This document shows, piece by piece, positions 25,174 through 33,406 of a stretch of DNA of 37,862 bases. This DNA is from an uncultured Peptococcaceae bacterium. GTDB lineage: Bacteria; Bacillota; Peptococcia; Peptococcales; Peptococcaceae. The DNA is taken from positions 1 through 37,862 of the forward strand of contig CALJRU010000069.1 of assembly GCA_937976375.1 (NCBI GenBank), written 5' to 3'. Each line of letters begins with the position of its first letter. The stretch's first letter is position 1. The notes under the pieces are model-generated. The model ran no database searches, had not been told where the DNA came from, and saw only the letters and a program-made list of their open reading frames with translations. A program made the position numbers and the translations under genes.

Positions 25174-25213
25174 CATAAAAAAACGACCAATGATCGCCGA
25201 TCATTGGTCGTTT
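25174..25213 (-). terminator. Terminator of the polyamine operon
   Basis: Perfect 15-bp arms 25181-25195 and 25199-25213 with a 3-nt loop, then a run of T on the minus strand. It starts 7 nt beyond the GNAT stop codon. Confidence 0.85.
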
Positions 25214-25219
25214 GTCGTT

Positions 25220-25720
25220 TCATGGCATGATTTCTCGAACCATCACAAGTTCTTCGTCGTTGTCCTGAACGATGGTGAAGCCTGCGCGCTGGTAAAGGCG
25301 CAGGGCTGGGTTGGCTTTCTGCACGGAAAGTGCGACACGCTGCCAGCCATGGCGGGCGAGTGTGCGCAGCATGGCATGGAGCAACGCGGCGCCGATGCCT
25401 TGGCCGCGATGCGCTGGCAATACAGCAATTGCCAGCGTTGGTACGTTGCTAGCGAAAGGTGCATGGTCGGCAAGCAAGCGCGTCCAAACAACGCCTGCGA
25501 CAGTGTCATCTTGGAGCACAGCCACCAGCGCGTGGTCGCAGACGCCGCTGCCAAAGGCAGCGATGTAGCATGAAAGAGACGGATCACGGACAATGCTGCG
25601 CGGCGGCGGCGTGACGCCTTCCGGAATGAAGATGGCTTCATAGAGAAAGGTTTCCAGCAGCGGTGTTTCTTCTGCACGCAGGCCGCGTATCTGATAAAAG
25701 TTGGCCGCATCGTTTGCCAT
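25220..25720 (-). CDS. GNAT-family N-acetyltransferase, possibly polyamine-directed
   Basis: 166 residues with one GNAT domain. Motif A is VLPAHRGQGIGAALL (acetyl-CoA pyrophosphate loop RGQGIG), and motif B includes NPALRLYQRAGF. The start follows AGGTGA with 7 nt spacing. It is the last gene of the polyamine operon, 22 nt after nspC and before the terminator. An acetyl-CoA dependent transferase there could acetylate spermidine or putrescine to cap excess polyamine. The family is too broad to assign this from sequence alone. Confidence 0.85.
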   Translation of the reverse strand: MANDAANFYQIRGLRAEETPLLETFLYEAIFIPEGVTPPPRSIVRDPSLSCYIAAFGSGVCDHALVAVLQDDTVAGVVWTRLLADHAPFASNVPTLAIAVLPAHRGQGIGAALLHAMLRTLARHGWQRVALSVQKANPALRLYQRAGFTIVQDNDEELVMVREIMP

Positions 25721-25742
25721 CCGCGATCACCTCGCCTTGCTT

Positions 25743-26870
25743 TTACAATCTGCTCTTGAAATCGTCATAGCCAAAACTGCGTACCAGCTGCCAACTGCCG
25801 GCGCTGCCGCGGTAAATGCTTGGCAGCGGCATGCCGTTGAAGGTGTTGGTTTTAACCATGGTGTAAAGCGCCATGTCGTCAAAAACCAGCTTATCGCCAA
25901 TAGCGAGCGGCTTGGCGAAGGAATAGTCACCGATAACGTCTCCAGCCAGGCAGGTTGGCCCACCAAGACGGTAGGTGTGCGCCAGCTCTCCGCTTTCACC
26001 ACTATGTTCGAGCGGCGGGCGGTAAGGCATTTCGATGACGTCCGGCATGTGGCAGGCTGCGGAGGCATCGACGATGGCGATGTCCATGCCGTTGTGCACA
26101 AGATCCACAACCGACGTCACCAGATAGCCAGCGTTGAGCACAACGGCTTCGCCAGGCTCGAGGTAGACCTCCACGTCATAGGTCTCGCGCAGACGGCGCA
26201 CCGTAGTAATAAGGGTATCGATGTCGTAGTCAACACGCGTGATGTGGTGCCCGCCACCGAGGTTGAGCCACTTCATCTGATGCAACAAGTCGCCGAAGTC
26301 GCGTTCCACCACTTCCAGTGTTTCCACGAGGGCGTCCACATTCTGCTCGCAGAGCGTGTGGAAGTGGAGCCCGTCGATGCCAGTGAGGTCCACGCCCTCC
26401 AGATCGGCACGCAATATGCCGAAGCGGGAGCCTTCGGTGCAGGGATCATAGATGGCATGGTCCTGGGTGGAATGCATTGGGTTGATGCGCAGGCCGCAGC
26501 TTTTGCCTGCAGCCTGCGCCCGATCGCGGAAATGCTGCCACTGGCCGAGGCTGTTGAACACCAGGTGGTCGGCAACCTGCAAAAGGTCGTCGAACCAGTA
26601 ATCCTGATAGGCCGGGCAGAACACATGGGTTTCGCCGCCCATCTCTTCTTTGCCAAGGCGCGCTTCATGCAGGCCGCTGGCTGTGGAGCCACAGAGCACC
26701 TCGCGAATCTGCGGATAGCACTGGTACACGCTGAACGCTTTCTGCGCCAACAAAATGCGCGCGCCGCTTTCGTCCATCACGTACTTTAAAATCTGCAGGT
26801 TGGTGTCGAGAATGTCTTCGTCAATAACAAAATAGGGGGTTTGCACCCCCTGTAATACTGGCCACGTCAT
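25743..26870 (-). CDS. nspC: Carboxy(nor)spermidine decarboxylase
   Basis: 375 residues, the normal length for NspC/CASDC, a PLP fold-III decarboxylase related to diaminopimelate and alanine racemase-type enzymes. Lys44 in LLAQKAFSVY is the Schiff-base lysine. GLHFHTLCEQ, LNLGGGHHITR (phosphate-binding Gly-rich loop) and EPGEAVVLNAGY are characteristic. GPTCLAGDVIGDY places the C-terminal active-site cysteine/aspartate. It removes the carboxyl group from carboxyspermidine or carboxynorspermidine. Start ATG follows the stop of the upstream dehydrogenase by 1 nt, with only a weak ribosome binding site, so translational coupling is likely. Confidence 0.93.
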   Translation of the reverse strand: MTWPVLQGVQTPYFVIDEDILDTNLQILKYVMDESGARILLAQKAFSVYQCYPQIREVLCGSTASGLHEARLGKEEMGGETHVFCPAYQDYWFDDLLQVADHLVFNSLGQWQHFRDRAQAAGKSCGLRINPMHSTQDHAIYDPCTEGSRFGILRADLEGVDLTGIDGLHFHTLCEQNVDALVETLEVVERDFGDLLHQMKWLNLGGGHHITRVDYDIDTLITTVRRLRETYDVEVYLEPGEAVVLNAGYLVTSVVDLVHNGMDIAIVDASAACHMPDVIEMPYRPPLEHSGESGELAHTYRLGGPTCLAGDVIGDYSFAKPLAIGDKLVFDDMALYTMVKTNTFNGMPLPSIYRGSAGSWQLVRSFGYDDFKSRL

Positions 26871-26871
26871 C

Positions 26872-28071
26872 TTAGTCTACCAGCACTGGATTGCGTTCTT
26901 CAATCCAAGGCAGACCCCATTTGTTCAGTGCGTCCATGAATGGATCTGGATCGAATTCTTCAATGTTTTTAACGCCAGGACCTTTCCAAACGCCGGTCAT
27001 CAAAAGCATTGCGCCAATCATGGCTGGTACGCCAGTGGTGTAGCTGACAGCCTGGCTGCCGACTTCTTTGTAGCATTCCTGATGGTCGCAAACGTTGTAG
27101 AGCTGATAGGTCTTTTCCTTGCCGTCCTTTTTGCCGCGGAAGATGCAGCCAATGTTGGTCTTGCCGACAGTGCGAGGGCCAAGGCTGGCTGGATCTGGCA
27201 ATACAGCCTTGAGGAACTGCAGCGGAACGATCTGCTTGCCTTCAAATTCGATTGGTTCGATGGAGGTCATGCCAACATCTTCGAGGCAGCGCAGATGGTT
27301 CAGATAGCTTTCGCCGAAGGTCATGAAGAAACGAATGCGTTTGATGCCAGGAATGTTCAGCGCCAGGGATTCGATTTCTTCGTGGTGCAGCAGATACATG
27401 TCTTTTTCCCCAACCTGTGGGAAATTATAGACACGCTTGATTTCCATTGGTTCGGTTTCTACCCAATGGCCATCTTCCCAGTAGCTGCCTTTGGCAGATA
27501 CTTCACGAATGTTGATTTCAGGGTTGAAGTTGGTAGCAAATGGATAGCCATGGTCGCCGCCGTTGCAGTCGAGAATATCGATGTAGTTGATTTCATCGAA
27601 TTCATGCTTCAGAGCATAAGCAGCGAACACGCTGGTAACCCCTGGGTCGAAACCACTGCCCAAAAGCGCAGTGATGCCAGCTTCTTCGAAACGTTCGCGG
27701 TACGCCCACTGCCACTTGTATTCAAACTTGGCAGTGTCTTCTGGTTCGTAGTTGGCCGTGTCGACATAGTCGGTCTTGGTTGCCAGGCATGCATCCATGA
27801 TGGTGAGATCCTGATAAGGCAGTGCCAGGTTGACAACAACATCTGGCTGGAATGCGTTGATCAGCGCAATGATGTCTTCCGTTTTGTCTGCATCGAGCTG
27901 AGCAGTGTGCAGTTTGGTTTTGCCGCCGGCAAGTTTGGCAGCCAGGTCGTCACACTTGCTCTTGGTACGGCTCGCGATCATCACTTCTTCAAATACATCA
28001 CTGTTCTGACACATTTTGTGGATCGCTACAGAAGCGACACCACCACAACCAATTACTAAAGCTTTTCCCAA
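26872..28071 (-). CDS. Carboxy(nor)spermidine dehydrogenase (saccharopine dehydrogenase family)
   Basis: 399 residues from a TTG start behind AAGGAGGG (8 nt spacing). The N-terminus is a Rossmann domain with GCGGVASVAIHK at about residues 8-19; GSGFDPGVTSVFAAYAL and the acidic CN-loop typical of this LYS1-like subfamily follow. The enzyme condenses L-aspartate semialdehyde with putrescine (or diaminopropane) and reduces the imine with NADPH to give carboxyspermidine (or carboxynorspermidine). The gene directly following is the matching decarboxylase, which supports this over lysine biosynthesis. Confidence 0.92.
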   Translation of the reverse strand: MGKALVIGCGGVASVAIHKMCQNSDVFEEVMIASRTKSKCDDLAAKLAGGKTKLHTAQLDADKTEDIIALINAFQPDVVVNLALPYQDLTIMDACLATKTDYVDTANYEPEDTAKFEYKWQWAYRERFEEAGITALLGSGFDPGVTSVFAAYALKHEFDEINYIDILDCNGGDHGYPFATNFNPEINIREVSAKGSYWEDGHWVETEPMEIKRVYNFPQVGEKDMYLLHHEEIESLALNIPGIKRIRFFMTFGESYLNHLRCLEDVGMTSIEPIEFEGKQIVPLQFLKAVLPDPASLGPRTVGKTNIGCIFRGKKDGKEKTYQLYNVCDHQECYKEVGSQAVSYTTGVPAMIGAMLLMTGVWKGPGVKNIEEFDPDPFMDALNKWGLPWIEERNPVLVD

Positions 28072-28111
28072 TTTAAAGTCCCTCCTTAAAAATTACAATA
28101 GATATAACCAA

Positions 28112-28963
28112 TTATTTGACATAGGCAAGCAGCATTTCCCGCAATACCTTGCACGCAACAGCAGTTGATACGCCCGAGGCGTCATAATGTGGTGAAAGCT
28201 CGTTCATATCAAAGCCCACCACGTTCAACGCTTCCAGCGCCAACAGAGCTTCTTCCAGATCCTGGAAGAAAATGCCGCCGGCTTCCGGCGTGCCAGTGCC
28301 GCAGAACAGCGATGGGTCGAGCACATCGAGGTCCAGCGTCACATACACAGGCACTTTGTCGCCAAGCGCCAAGACAACATCGAGCACATCTTTTACATTA
28401 AACGGATGAAAGTCGGTGTGTTCGAGGGCAAACTCAAATTCACTGCGTTCACCGGAGCGAATGCCAAACTGATGGATGCGGCCATCGCCAAGAAGGTCCC
28501 AGCTGCGGCGCAGCACTGTCGCATGGGACAGGCGTTCACCGAGATAGTCGTCACGCAGATCAGCGTGCGCATCAAAATGGATGATGTGCAGATCCGGATA
28601 TTTTTTCACCATGGCCCGCACTGCGCCCAGTGTCACCAAATGTTCACCGCCAAGCATGACCGGCATTTTGCCAGCATCGAGAATTTCCTGGGTGCATGCT
28701 TCGATCATAGAGAGCACGGCTTCAGTATTGCCGAAAGGCAGGAGCAAGTCGCCGCTGTCGAACACGGCAATGTCTTCCAGGTCTTTGTTCTGATAAGGGC
28801 TGTAGGTTTCAATGCCATCGCTTTCTGCGCGGATGGCTTGCGGACCGAAGCGCGTTCCTGGGCGAAATGAAGTGGTGCCGTCGAAAGGTGCGCCAAAGAG
28901 TACCGCACGTGCGTCGTCAAAGGCTGCTTCTGCAGCGATAAAAGTTTGGATATTAGATTTCAT
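28112..28963 (-). CDS. speB: Agmatinase
   Basis: 283 residues, ureohydrolase fold. All manganese ligand motifs are present: GGEH (His108), FDAHADLR (Asp131, His133, Asp135) and TLDLDVLDPS (Asp211, Asp213). The start overlaps the speE stop by 11 nt (ATGAAATCTAA), with AGAGGA upstream. It hydrolyses agmatine to putrescine and urea, linking the arginine decarboxylase in this operon to putrescine. Confidence 0.94.
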   Translation of the reverse strand: MKSNIQTFIAAEAAFDDARAVLFGAPFDGTTSFRPGTRFGPQAIRAESDGIETYSPYQNKDLEDIAVFDSGDLLLPFGNTEAVLSMIEACTQEILDAGKMPVMLGGEHLVTLGAVRAMVKKYPDLHIIHFDAHADLRDDYLGERLSHATVLRRSWDLLGDGRIHQFGIRSGERSEFEFALEHTDFHPFNVKDVLDVVLALGDKVPVYVTLDLDVLDPSLFCGTGTPEAGGIFFQDLEEALLALEALNVVGFDMNELSPHYDASGVSTAVACKVLREMLLAYVK

Positions 28964-29825
28964 CGTCTTCCTCTGGTTCTACATTCTCAAGCAGGTCCTG
29001 CACATAGTTTGGCAGATAAAAGCTGCCACGATGCAGGTTGGTATTATAGTAACGTGTCTGCAATCCGCGAGCGTTCCAGCGGCGTGCATCCAGGTCTTTC
29101 ACCGGGTGGTATTTCTTGGACGCAAAGCCAAACAGCCAATGTCCCGATGGATAGGTTGGAATATGTGCCTGATACACACGGCTCAGCTCAAAACTTTCTA
29201 CAATGCGCTTATGGGCACGCTGCATGGCACGTGCATCTTCTTTATAGAAAGGACTTTCATGCTGGTTGACCATGATGCCGTCATCATGGAGCGCCTTAAA
29301 GCAGTTGCCGTAAAATTCTTTTGTAAACAAGCCTTCGCCAGGACCAAATGGATCGGTGGAATCGACAATGATGAGGTCATACTCATCCACGCACTTGCGC
29401 ACGTATTTCAAACCATCAGCAATGTGAATGTGCACGCGTGGGTCGTCAAAACCACAGGCTGTCTGCGGCAGCCATTCACGACAGACGGCGATGACGCGTT
29501 CATCGATTTCTACCACGTCAATATGCTCCACTTCCGGATAACGGGTCAATTCACGCAGGCAGCCGCCGTCACCAGCACCGATCACCAGCACCTTGCGAGG
29601 ATTTGGATGCACTGCCATTGGCACATGCACAATCATTTCGTGATAAATAAACTCATCCTTCTCGGTCAGCATCATGATACCATCTAAGGTGAAAAAGCGG
29701 CCGAACTCCTTGCTTTCAAACACATCAATGCGCTGAAACTCACTCTGTTCTGTGTAAAGCTGCTGATCAAACTTGATCGAGAACTTTACATCTTTGGAAT
29801 GCGCTTCAGAATACCAAAGTTCCAT
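28953..29825 (-). CDS. speE: Spermidine synthase (aminopropyltransferase)
   Basis: 290 residues behind AAAGGAGG. A short N-terminal beta domain is followed by the Rossmann methyltransferase-like core, with GAGDGG at residues 83-88 (decarboxylated-SAM binding), the ribose-binding acidic residue in DVVEIDE, and IIVDSTDPFGPG with catalytic Asp155 near residues 152-162. Substrate region YHEM and gatekeeping loop are as in bacterial SpeE. It transfers an aminopropyl group from decarboxylated SAM to putrescine. Product specificity (spermidine against another triamine) cannot be fixed by reading. Confidence 0.94.
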   Translation of the reverse strand: MELWYSEAHSKDVKFSIKFDQQLYTEQSEFQRIDVFESKEFGRFFTLDGIMMLTEKDEFIYHEMIVHVPMAVHPNPRKVLVIGAGDGGCLRELTRYPEVEHIDVVEIDERVIAVCREWLPQTACGFDDPRVHIHIADGLKYVRKCVDEYDLIIVDSTDPFGPGEGLFTKEFYGNCFKALHDDGIMVNQHESPFYKEDARAMQRAHKRIVESFELSRVYQAHIPTYPSGHWLFGFASKKYHPVKDLDARRWNARGLQTRYYNTNLHRGSFYLPNYVQDLLENVEPEEDDEI

Positions 29826-29837
29826 ACTATTCCTCCT

Positions 29838-31277
29838 TTAGTCAATGACGTTGAGACGGTTGACGCCCATGTCTTCCGGCCCGAGCATGCTGCAGCCTTT
29901 CTGCTTGGCATAACGAATATATTCCACAATTTCCTGAGTCACCAGTTCGCCCGGTGAAAGAATTGGAATGCCCGGTGGATAGATCATGACGAACTCTGAG
30001 CACACATGACCCACACAATTTTCCAACAGCAGCGATTTCTTTGGTGCATAGAAGGCTTCGTGCGGCGTCATTTTTACAATTGGGTTGATGTACTCCTGCT
30101 CAAACATGTTCATCGCAGGCTTTTTGAAACGACGGCGAATTTCCTGCAAGGCGCTCACCAGGCGCTCAATATCCGCTGGACGATCGCCGATAGAAATATA
30201 GGCCAGGAAGTTGGCAAGATCGCCAAGCTCCACTTGAATGTCGTATTCGTCACGCAGGAGATCGTACACTTCAATGCCGGCAAGGCCGAGCGCCAATGTA
30301 TTCACCGAAAGTTTCGTGCGGTCGAAGTCATAGACACTGTCGCCATCAATGAGGTCGTAACCATAGGCCCAATAATCGCCAATGGCGTTGATCTCTTTGC
30401 GCGCGTATTCTGCCATATCCAGCACGCGGGCAAAGGTTTCTGTACCGCGCAGCGCCAGATTGCGGCGGGAAATATCCAAACTGGACAATAACAGATAGGA
30501 GCCGCTTGTTGTCTGCGTTAAGTTGATGATCTGGCGCACATAGTCGGCGTTCATATTTGGGCCCAACAGCAAAATGGAGCTCTGCGTCAGCGAACCGCCG
30601 CTCTTGTGCATGCTCACAGCCGCCATATCGGCACCAACATGCATAGCCGCCTTTGGCAAGCCTTCGCCAAAATAGAAGTGGGTGCCATGGGCTTCATCGG
30701 CCAGCACTTTCATGCCATGGGCATGGGCGATCTCAACGATGGCTTCCAAATTGGAGCAGATGCCATAGTATGTTGGATTGTTCACAAGCACTGCCTTGGC
30801 GTTTGGATGGGCCTCGATGGTCGCTTTGACATCCTCCACCTTCATGCCAAGAGAAATCCCCAGGCGCTGATCCATCTGCGGATTGATGTAGATCGGTTCT
30901 GCATCCACCAACACCAGCGCATTGATGACACTGCGATGCACATTGCGCGGCAGAATGATCTGATCTCCCGGCGACACCACCGAAAGAATCATCGCCTGCA
31001 CGGCAGATGTGGTCCCACCAACCATCAAAAAAGCCGCCTGGGCTTCAAAAGCGTCGGCGGCAAGCATTTCTGCTTCTCGAATCACACTGATTGGATGGCA
31101 GAGATTGTCCAGGCATTTCATCGAGTTGACATCGATGGATACACAGGCCTCTCCAAGGAATGCAGCGAGTTCTTTATTGCCTTTGCCGCGCTTATGACCA
31201 GGTACATCAAAGGGAACAATACGCTGACTCTTAAAATCTTCCAGCGCGTCCAAAATCGGCATGCGATCTTGATTCAC
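29838..31277 (-). CDS. speA: Arginine decarboxylase, Orn/Lys/Arg decarboxylase fold-I type
   Basis: 479 residues from a GTG start behind GGAAGGA. It is the short form without the N-terminal wing domain, as in Bacillus SpeA. PLP motifs: DEAHGTHF (Asp194, His197) and SMHKSGG with Schiff-base Lys225. The C-terminal domain with EAFYAPK and YPPGIPIL is characteristic. Lysine or ornithine could be substrates in this family. The agmatinase in the same operon makes arginine the best choice, giving agmatine. Confidence 0.92.
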   Translation of the reverse strand: MNQDRMPILDALEDFKSQRIVPFDVPGHKRGKGNKELAAFLGEACVSIDVNSMKCLDNLCHPISVIREAEMLAADAFEAQAAFLMVGGTTSAVQAMILSVVSPGDQIILPRNVHRSVINALVLVDAEPIYINPQMDQRLGISLGMKVEDVKATIEAHPNAKAVLVNNPTYYGICSNLEAIVEIAHAHGMKVLADEAHGTHFYFGEGLPKAAMHVGADMAAVSMHKSGGSLTQSSILLLGPNMNADYVRQIINLTQTTSGSYLLLSSLDISRRNLALRGTETFARVLDMAEYARKEINAIGDYWAYGYDLIDGDSVYDFDRTKLSVNTLALGLAGIEVYDLLRDEYDIQVELGDLANFLAYISIGDRPADIERLVSALQEIRRRFKKPAMNMFEQEYINPIVKMTPHEAFYAPKKSLLLENCVGHVCSEFVMIYPPGIPILSPGELVTQEIVEYIRYAKQKGCSMLGPEDMGVNRLNVID

Positions 31278-31295
31278 CTTGTCATCCTTCCTTTC

Positions 31296-32060
31296 TCAGT
31301 AAACATTGCAGCCACTAAAGATCTCGATCATTTCACGACGCAAGTTCTGCGTGATCTCGAGACGTTTCTGCGGCAGCAATTCGTAAGCATCTGTATTGAA
31401 CAGATAGTTTTGTAGATCAATGTCTTTAATCAGCATCTTTGTATGATAAATATTGGCTTGGTAAATATTGATGTCCACAGCATCGTAACGCTTCAGTGTC
31501 TTATCATCAATAAAATCTTGAATGGACGTCATTGGGTGATCATTAAACACCTTCTTGCCATCAACATCGCGCGTAAAGCCACGCACACGATAATCCATGG
31601 TGATGATGTCCGAATCAAAACTCCCAATCAAATAATCCAGGGTTTGCAGCGGTGAAATCTCACCACAGGTTGCCACATCAATATCCACCCGGAAGGTGGC
31701 GATGGCATTTTCAGGATGATATTCTGGATACGTGTGCACGGTGACATGGCTCTTGTCCAAATGCCCCACGATGGTGTCGCTTTTTGGCGAAGGTACCATG
31801 GAGCCTTCAGCAATCAGCAGTGTTACACTTGCGCCCTGCGGCTCGTAATCTTGATGAGCGATGTTCAGCACGTTGGCGCCGATCATATCGGTGACATTGA
31901 CAAGAATCTCCGTAAGACGGTCCGAATTGTACTGTTCATCAATATACGCTACATAGTCTTGTTGTTCACGAACTGTACGCGCATAGCAAACATCATAAAT
32001 ATTAAAACTTAGAGATTTCGTCAGGTTGTTGAACCCATACAAGCGGATCTTGTCTTTCAT
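31296..32060 (-). CDS. speD: S-adenosylmethionine decarboxylase proenzyme
   Basis: 254 residues from the ATG at 32060, with GGAGAGAG upstream; a longer frame reaches back into the promoter and is not used. The sequence is of the larger E. coli-like class 1b, not the short Bacillus class. LDKSHVTVHTYPEYHPE contains Ser104, expected to become the pyruvoyl group after self-cleavage, and DVATCGEISPL contains the proton-donor cysteine (Cys132). DYRVRGFTRD and NIYQANIYHTKML are also class-1b features. It makes decarboxylated SAM for SpeE. First gene of the operon, preceded by a strong promoter. Confidence 0.94.
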   Translation of the reverse strand: MKDKIRLYGFNNLTKSLSFNIYDVCYARTVREQQDYVAYIDEQYNSDRLTEILVNVTDMIGANVLNIAHQDYEPQGASVTLLIAEGSMVPSPKSDTIVGHLDKSHVTVHTYPEYHPENAIATFRVDIDVATCGEISPLQTLDYLIGSFDSDIITMDYRVRGFTRDVDGKKVFNDHPMTSIQDFIDDKTLKRYDAVDINIYQANIYHTKMLIKDIDLQNYLFNTDAYELLPQKRLEITQNLRREMIEIFSGCNVY

Positions 32061-32140
32061 CTTCCACTCTCTCCATTTCCTCATAAATGCCTCGAAAGCA
32101 ATGAAATATCTCTCAGGGAGACACCCACCAAGCCAGTTTA

Positions 32141-32169
32141 AGTATAGCAATTAGCAGGCTTTTCGTCAA
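32141..32169 (-). promoter_or_regulatory. Promoter of the polyamine operon
   Basis: Minus strand TTGACG (32169-32164), 17-nt spacer, TGC-TATACT with -10 at 32146-32141. The ~75-nt leader before speD has no recognised riboswitch. Confidence 0.7.
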
Positions 32170-32344
32170 TGAAACGATGGTGTGCCGCCCAGTATTTTTC
32201 AGCGCATACACAGCCTCTGCATTCAGTGTTTGTGAACCATTTTCTGCGCGTCACCCACCAGCAGCCGCTCCCTGTCATCCACAATCGCTCAACAATCACG
32301 GCTGAAAAATAGCACGAATTTTTGTAATAATTGTACATTCCAGC
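32170..32344. other. Intergenic region between two divergent promoters
   Basis: No gene I can support. It separates the speD promoter (leftward) from the repeat-protein promoter (rightward). Together with the two promoters and leaders the gap from 32061 to 32480 is about 420 nt. Confidence 0.5.
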
Positions 32345-32373
32345 TTGTTTCTCATTTGCAGGCCTGATATAAT
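32345..32373 (+). promoter_or_regulatory. Promoter for the repeat-protein gene
   Basis: TTGTTT (32345-32350), 17-nt spacer, TGA-TATAAT (-10 at 32368-32373). A leader of about 100 nt follows. Confidence 0.6.
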
Positions 32374-32480
32374 TCAAAATAAGAGAATCTATAAAAGATA
32401 TTGTTCGGCGTCTTCCATCTCTTCCAGCGAAGCCGCCAAACGACCACGTCAGTGGTCTCACAAAGAAAGGGGATATGACT

Positions 32481-33272
32481 ATGGCCAACCACGAACACAA
32501 TCAGCACGGGCAAGCTGCAAAAGAAAAAGTCCGCGAAGGCGTACGCCGCTCAAAACTTACTGTCAACAGATTTCGCGAACCGCAGAATAAAACGGCACTC
32601 AAGCATGCTGCCGCCATCATCAAACATGACGTCATCGGTTTCTTCAGTGAAGTGCGCAGCATCATCAAGCAGACCGAAGGCCTGGAATCTTATGCCAACT
32701 GCAAGCAGAGCCCAACCTGCTCCGATGCCATTGAAGAATATCGTGTTCATATTCCGCCAATGTACGACGAAGTGCTCACCGATGAACCACTGAAGCCAAC
32801 ACCGGGCGCCGCCACCGTCAATGCCATCAGCCAAGCCGCAAGTGCCGTTGGCGACATTCTCGACAGTGCCGGCAGCATGGAAGCTTACGCCAACCGCCAT
32901 CAGGCGTTCCCTGGCGACCCAACCAAGTTCGATCCAAACCGTCCACAGTCGGTACTCTTCAAGGAAGTGGGCGATAAGATTCGTAAAGACACCACCGTTA
33001 TTGAAACGCCGGAAAAAGTGGAAGTCATCAAAGATCCAAATTCCAAGCCACTCAAAACACCGGTAGAATCCATTGTGGACGCCGCAACCAGCGTCGGCGA
33101 AATTCTCGACAATGCTGGCAGCATGGAAGCGTTCGCCAACCGTCATCAAGCATTTCCTGGTGACCCAACCAAATTCGATCCAAACCGTCCACAGTCGGTG
33201 CTCTTCAAAGATGTTGACGACAAAATCCGTAAAAAAGTGGAAGTCGTCGAAACGCCGCATGAGGACGCCTAA
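32481..33272 (+). CDS. Uncharacterised protein with internal ~82-residue repeats
   Basis: 263 residues from the ATG at 32481, 10 nt after AAAGGGG (an ATG 6 nt earlier is too close). I do not recognise a family. The N-terminus is His/Lys-rich and soluble; there is no signal peptide or membrane segment. From about residue 110 the protein contains two nearly identical units (core GDILDSAGSMEAYANRHQ, then AFPGDPTKFDPNRPQ, SVLFKEVGDKIRK), offset 246 bp in the DNA. A diverged first copy sits at ~45-80 (GLESYANCKQ). The unit has an amphipathic helix followed by a Pro/Asn/Asp-rich loop. It is a monocistronic gene with its own promoter and terminator, on the opposite strand to the polyamine operon. 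Confidence 0.82.
   Translation: MANHEHNQHGQAAKEKVREGVRRSKLTVNRFREPQNKTALKHAAAIIKHDVIGFFSEVRSIIKQTEGLESYANCKQSPTCSDAIEEYRVHIPPMYDEVLTDEPLKPTPGAATVNAISQAASAVGDILDSAGSMEAYANRHQAFPGDPTKFDPNRPQSVLFKEVGDKIRKDTTVIETPEKVEVIKDPNSKPLKTPVESIVDAATSVGEILDNAGSMEAFANRHQAFPGDPTKFDPNRPQSVLFKDVDDKIRKKVEVVETPHEDA
32815..33231 (+). repeat. Two tandem 246-bp-spaced coding repeats
   Basis: Segments about 32815-32985 and 33061-33231 encode near-identical ~55-residue blocks. Within them TTCGATCCAAACCGTCCACA is exact in both copies (32928 and 33174). Confidence 0.85.
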
Positions 33273-33288
33273 TTCAGCACAAAAACAC

Positions 33289-33325
33289 GCCCGCTGTGAT
33301 ACCAATCATCACGGCGGGCATTTTT
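33289..33325 (+). terminator. Intrinsic terminator after the repeat-protein gene
   Basis: GCCCGCTGTGAT pairs with ATCACGGCGGGC (one wobble) and is followed by ATTTTT. Confidence 0.85.
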
Positions 33326-33370
33326 CTGCCCACAAACAAGAAAAAAACAAGATTTTTCACAGCGCAGGCT

Positions 33371-33380
33371 ATGCTATAAT
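33371..33380 (+). promoter_or_regulatory. Extended -10 promoter for the mgtA-type operon
   Basis: TGC-TATAAT with -10 at 33375-33380; no good -35. The start codon is only 26 nt away, so there is no room for a magnesium-sensing leader RNA. Confidence 0.5.
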
Positions 33381-33406
33381 GAAGCAAACATTTCGGAGGT
33401 ACGATT

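Noticed and set aside
32138..32500. 120-codon minus-strand frame upstream of speD, ending in a Cys/Trp-rich stretch
   Set aside because: None of its start codons has a ribosome binding site, its 5' half is antisense to the repeat-protein leader, and the speD promoter lies in its 3' end. It has no family-like sequence.
33381..33406. Magnesium-sensing leader RNA before the intact mgtA-type gene
   Set aside because: Only about 20 nt lie between the likely transcription start and the start codon, too short for any known Mg2+ riboswitch.
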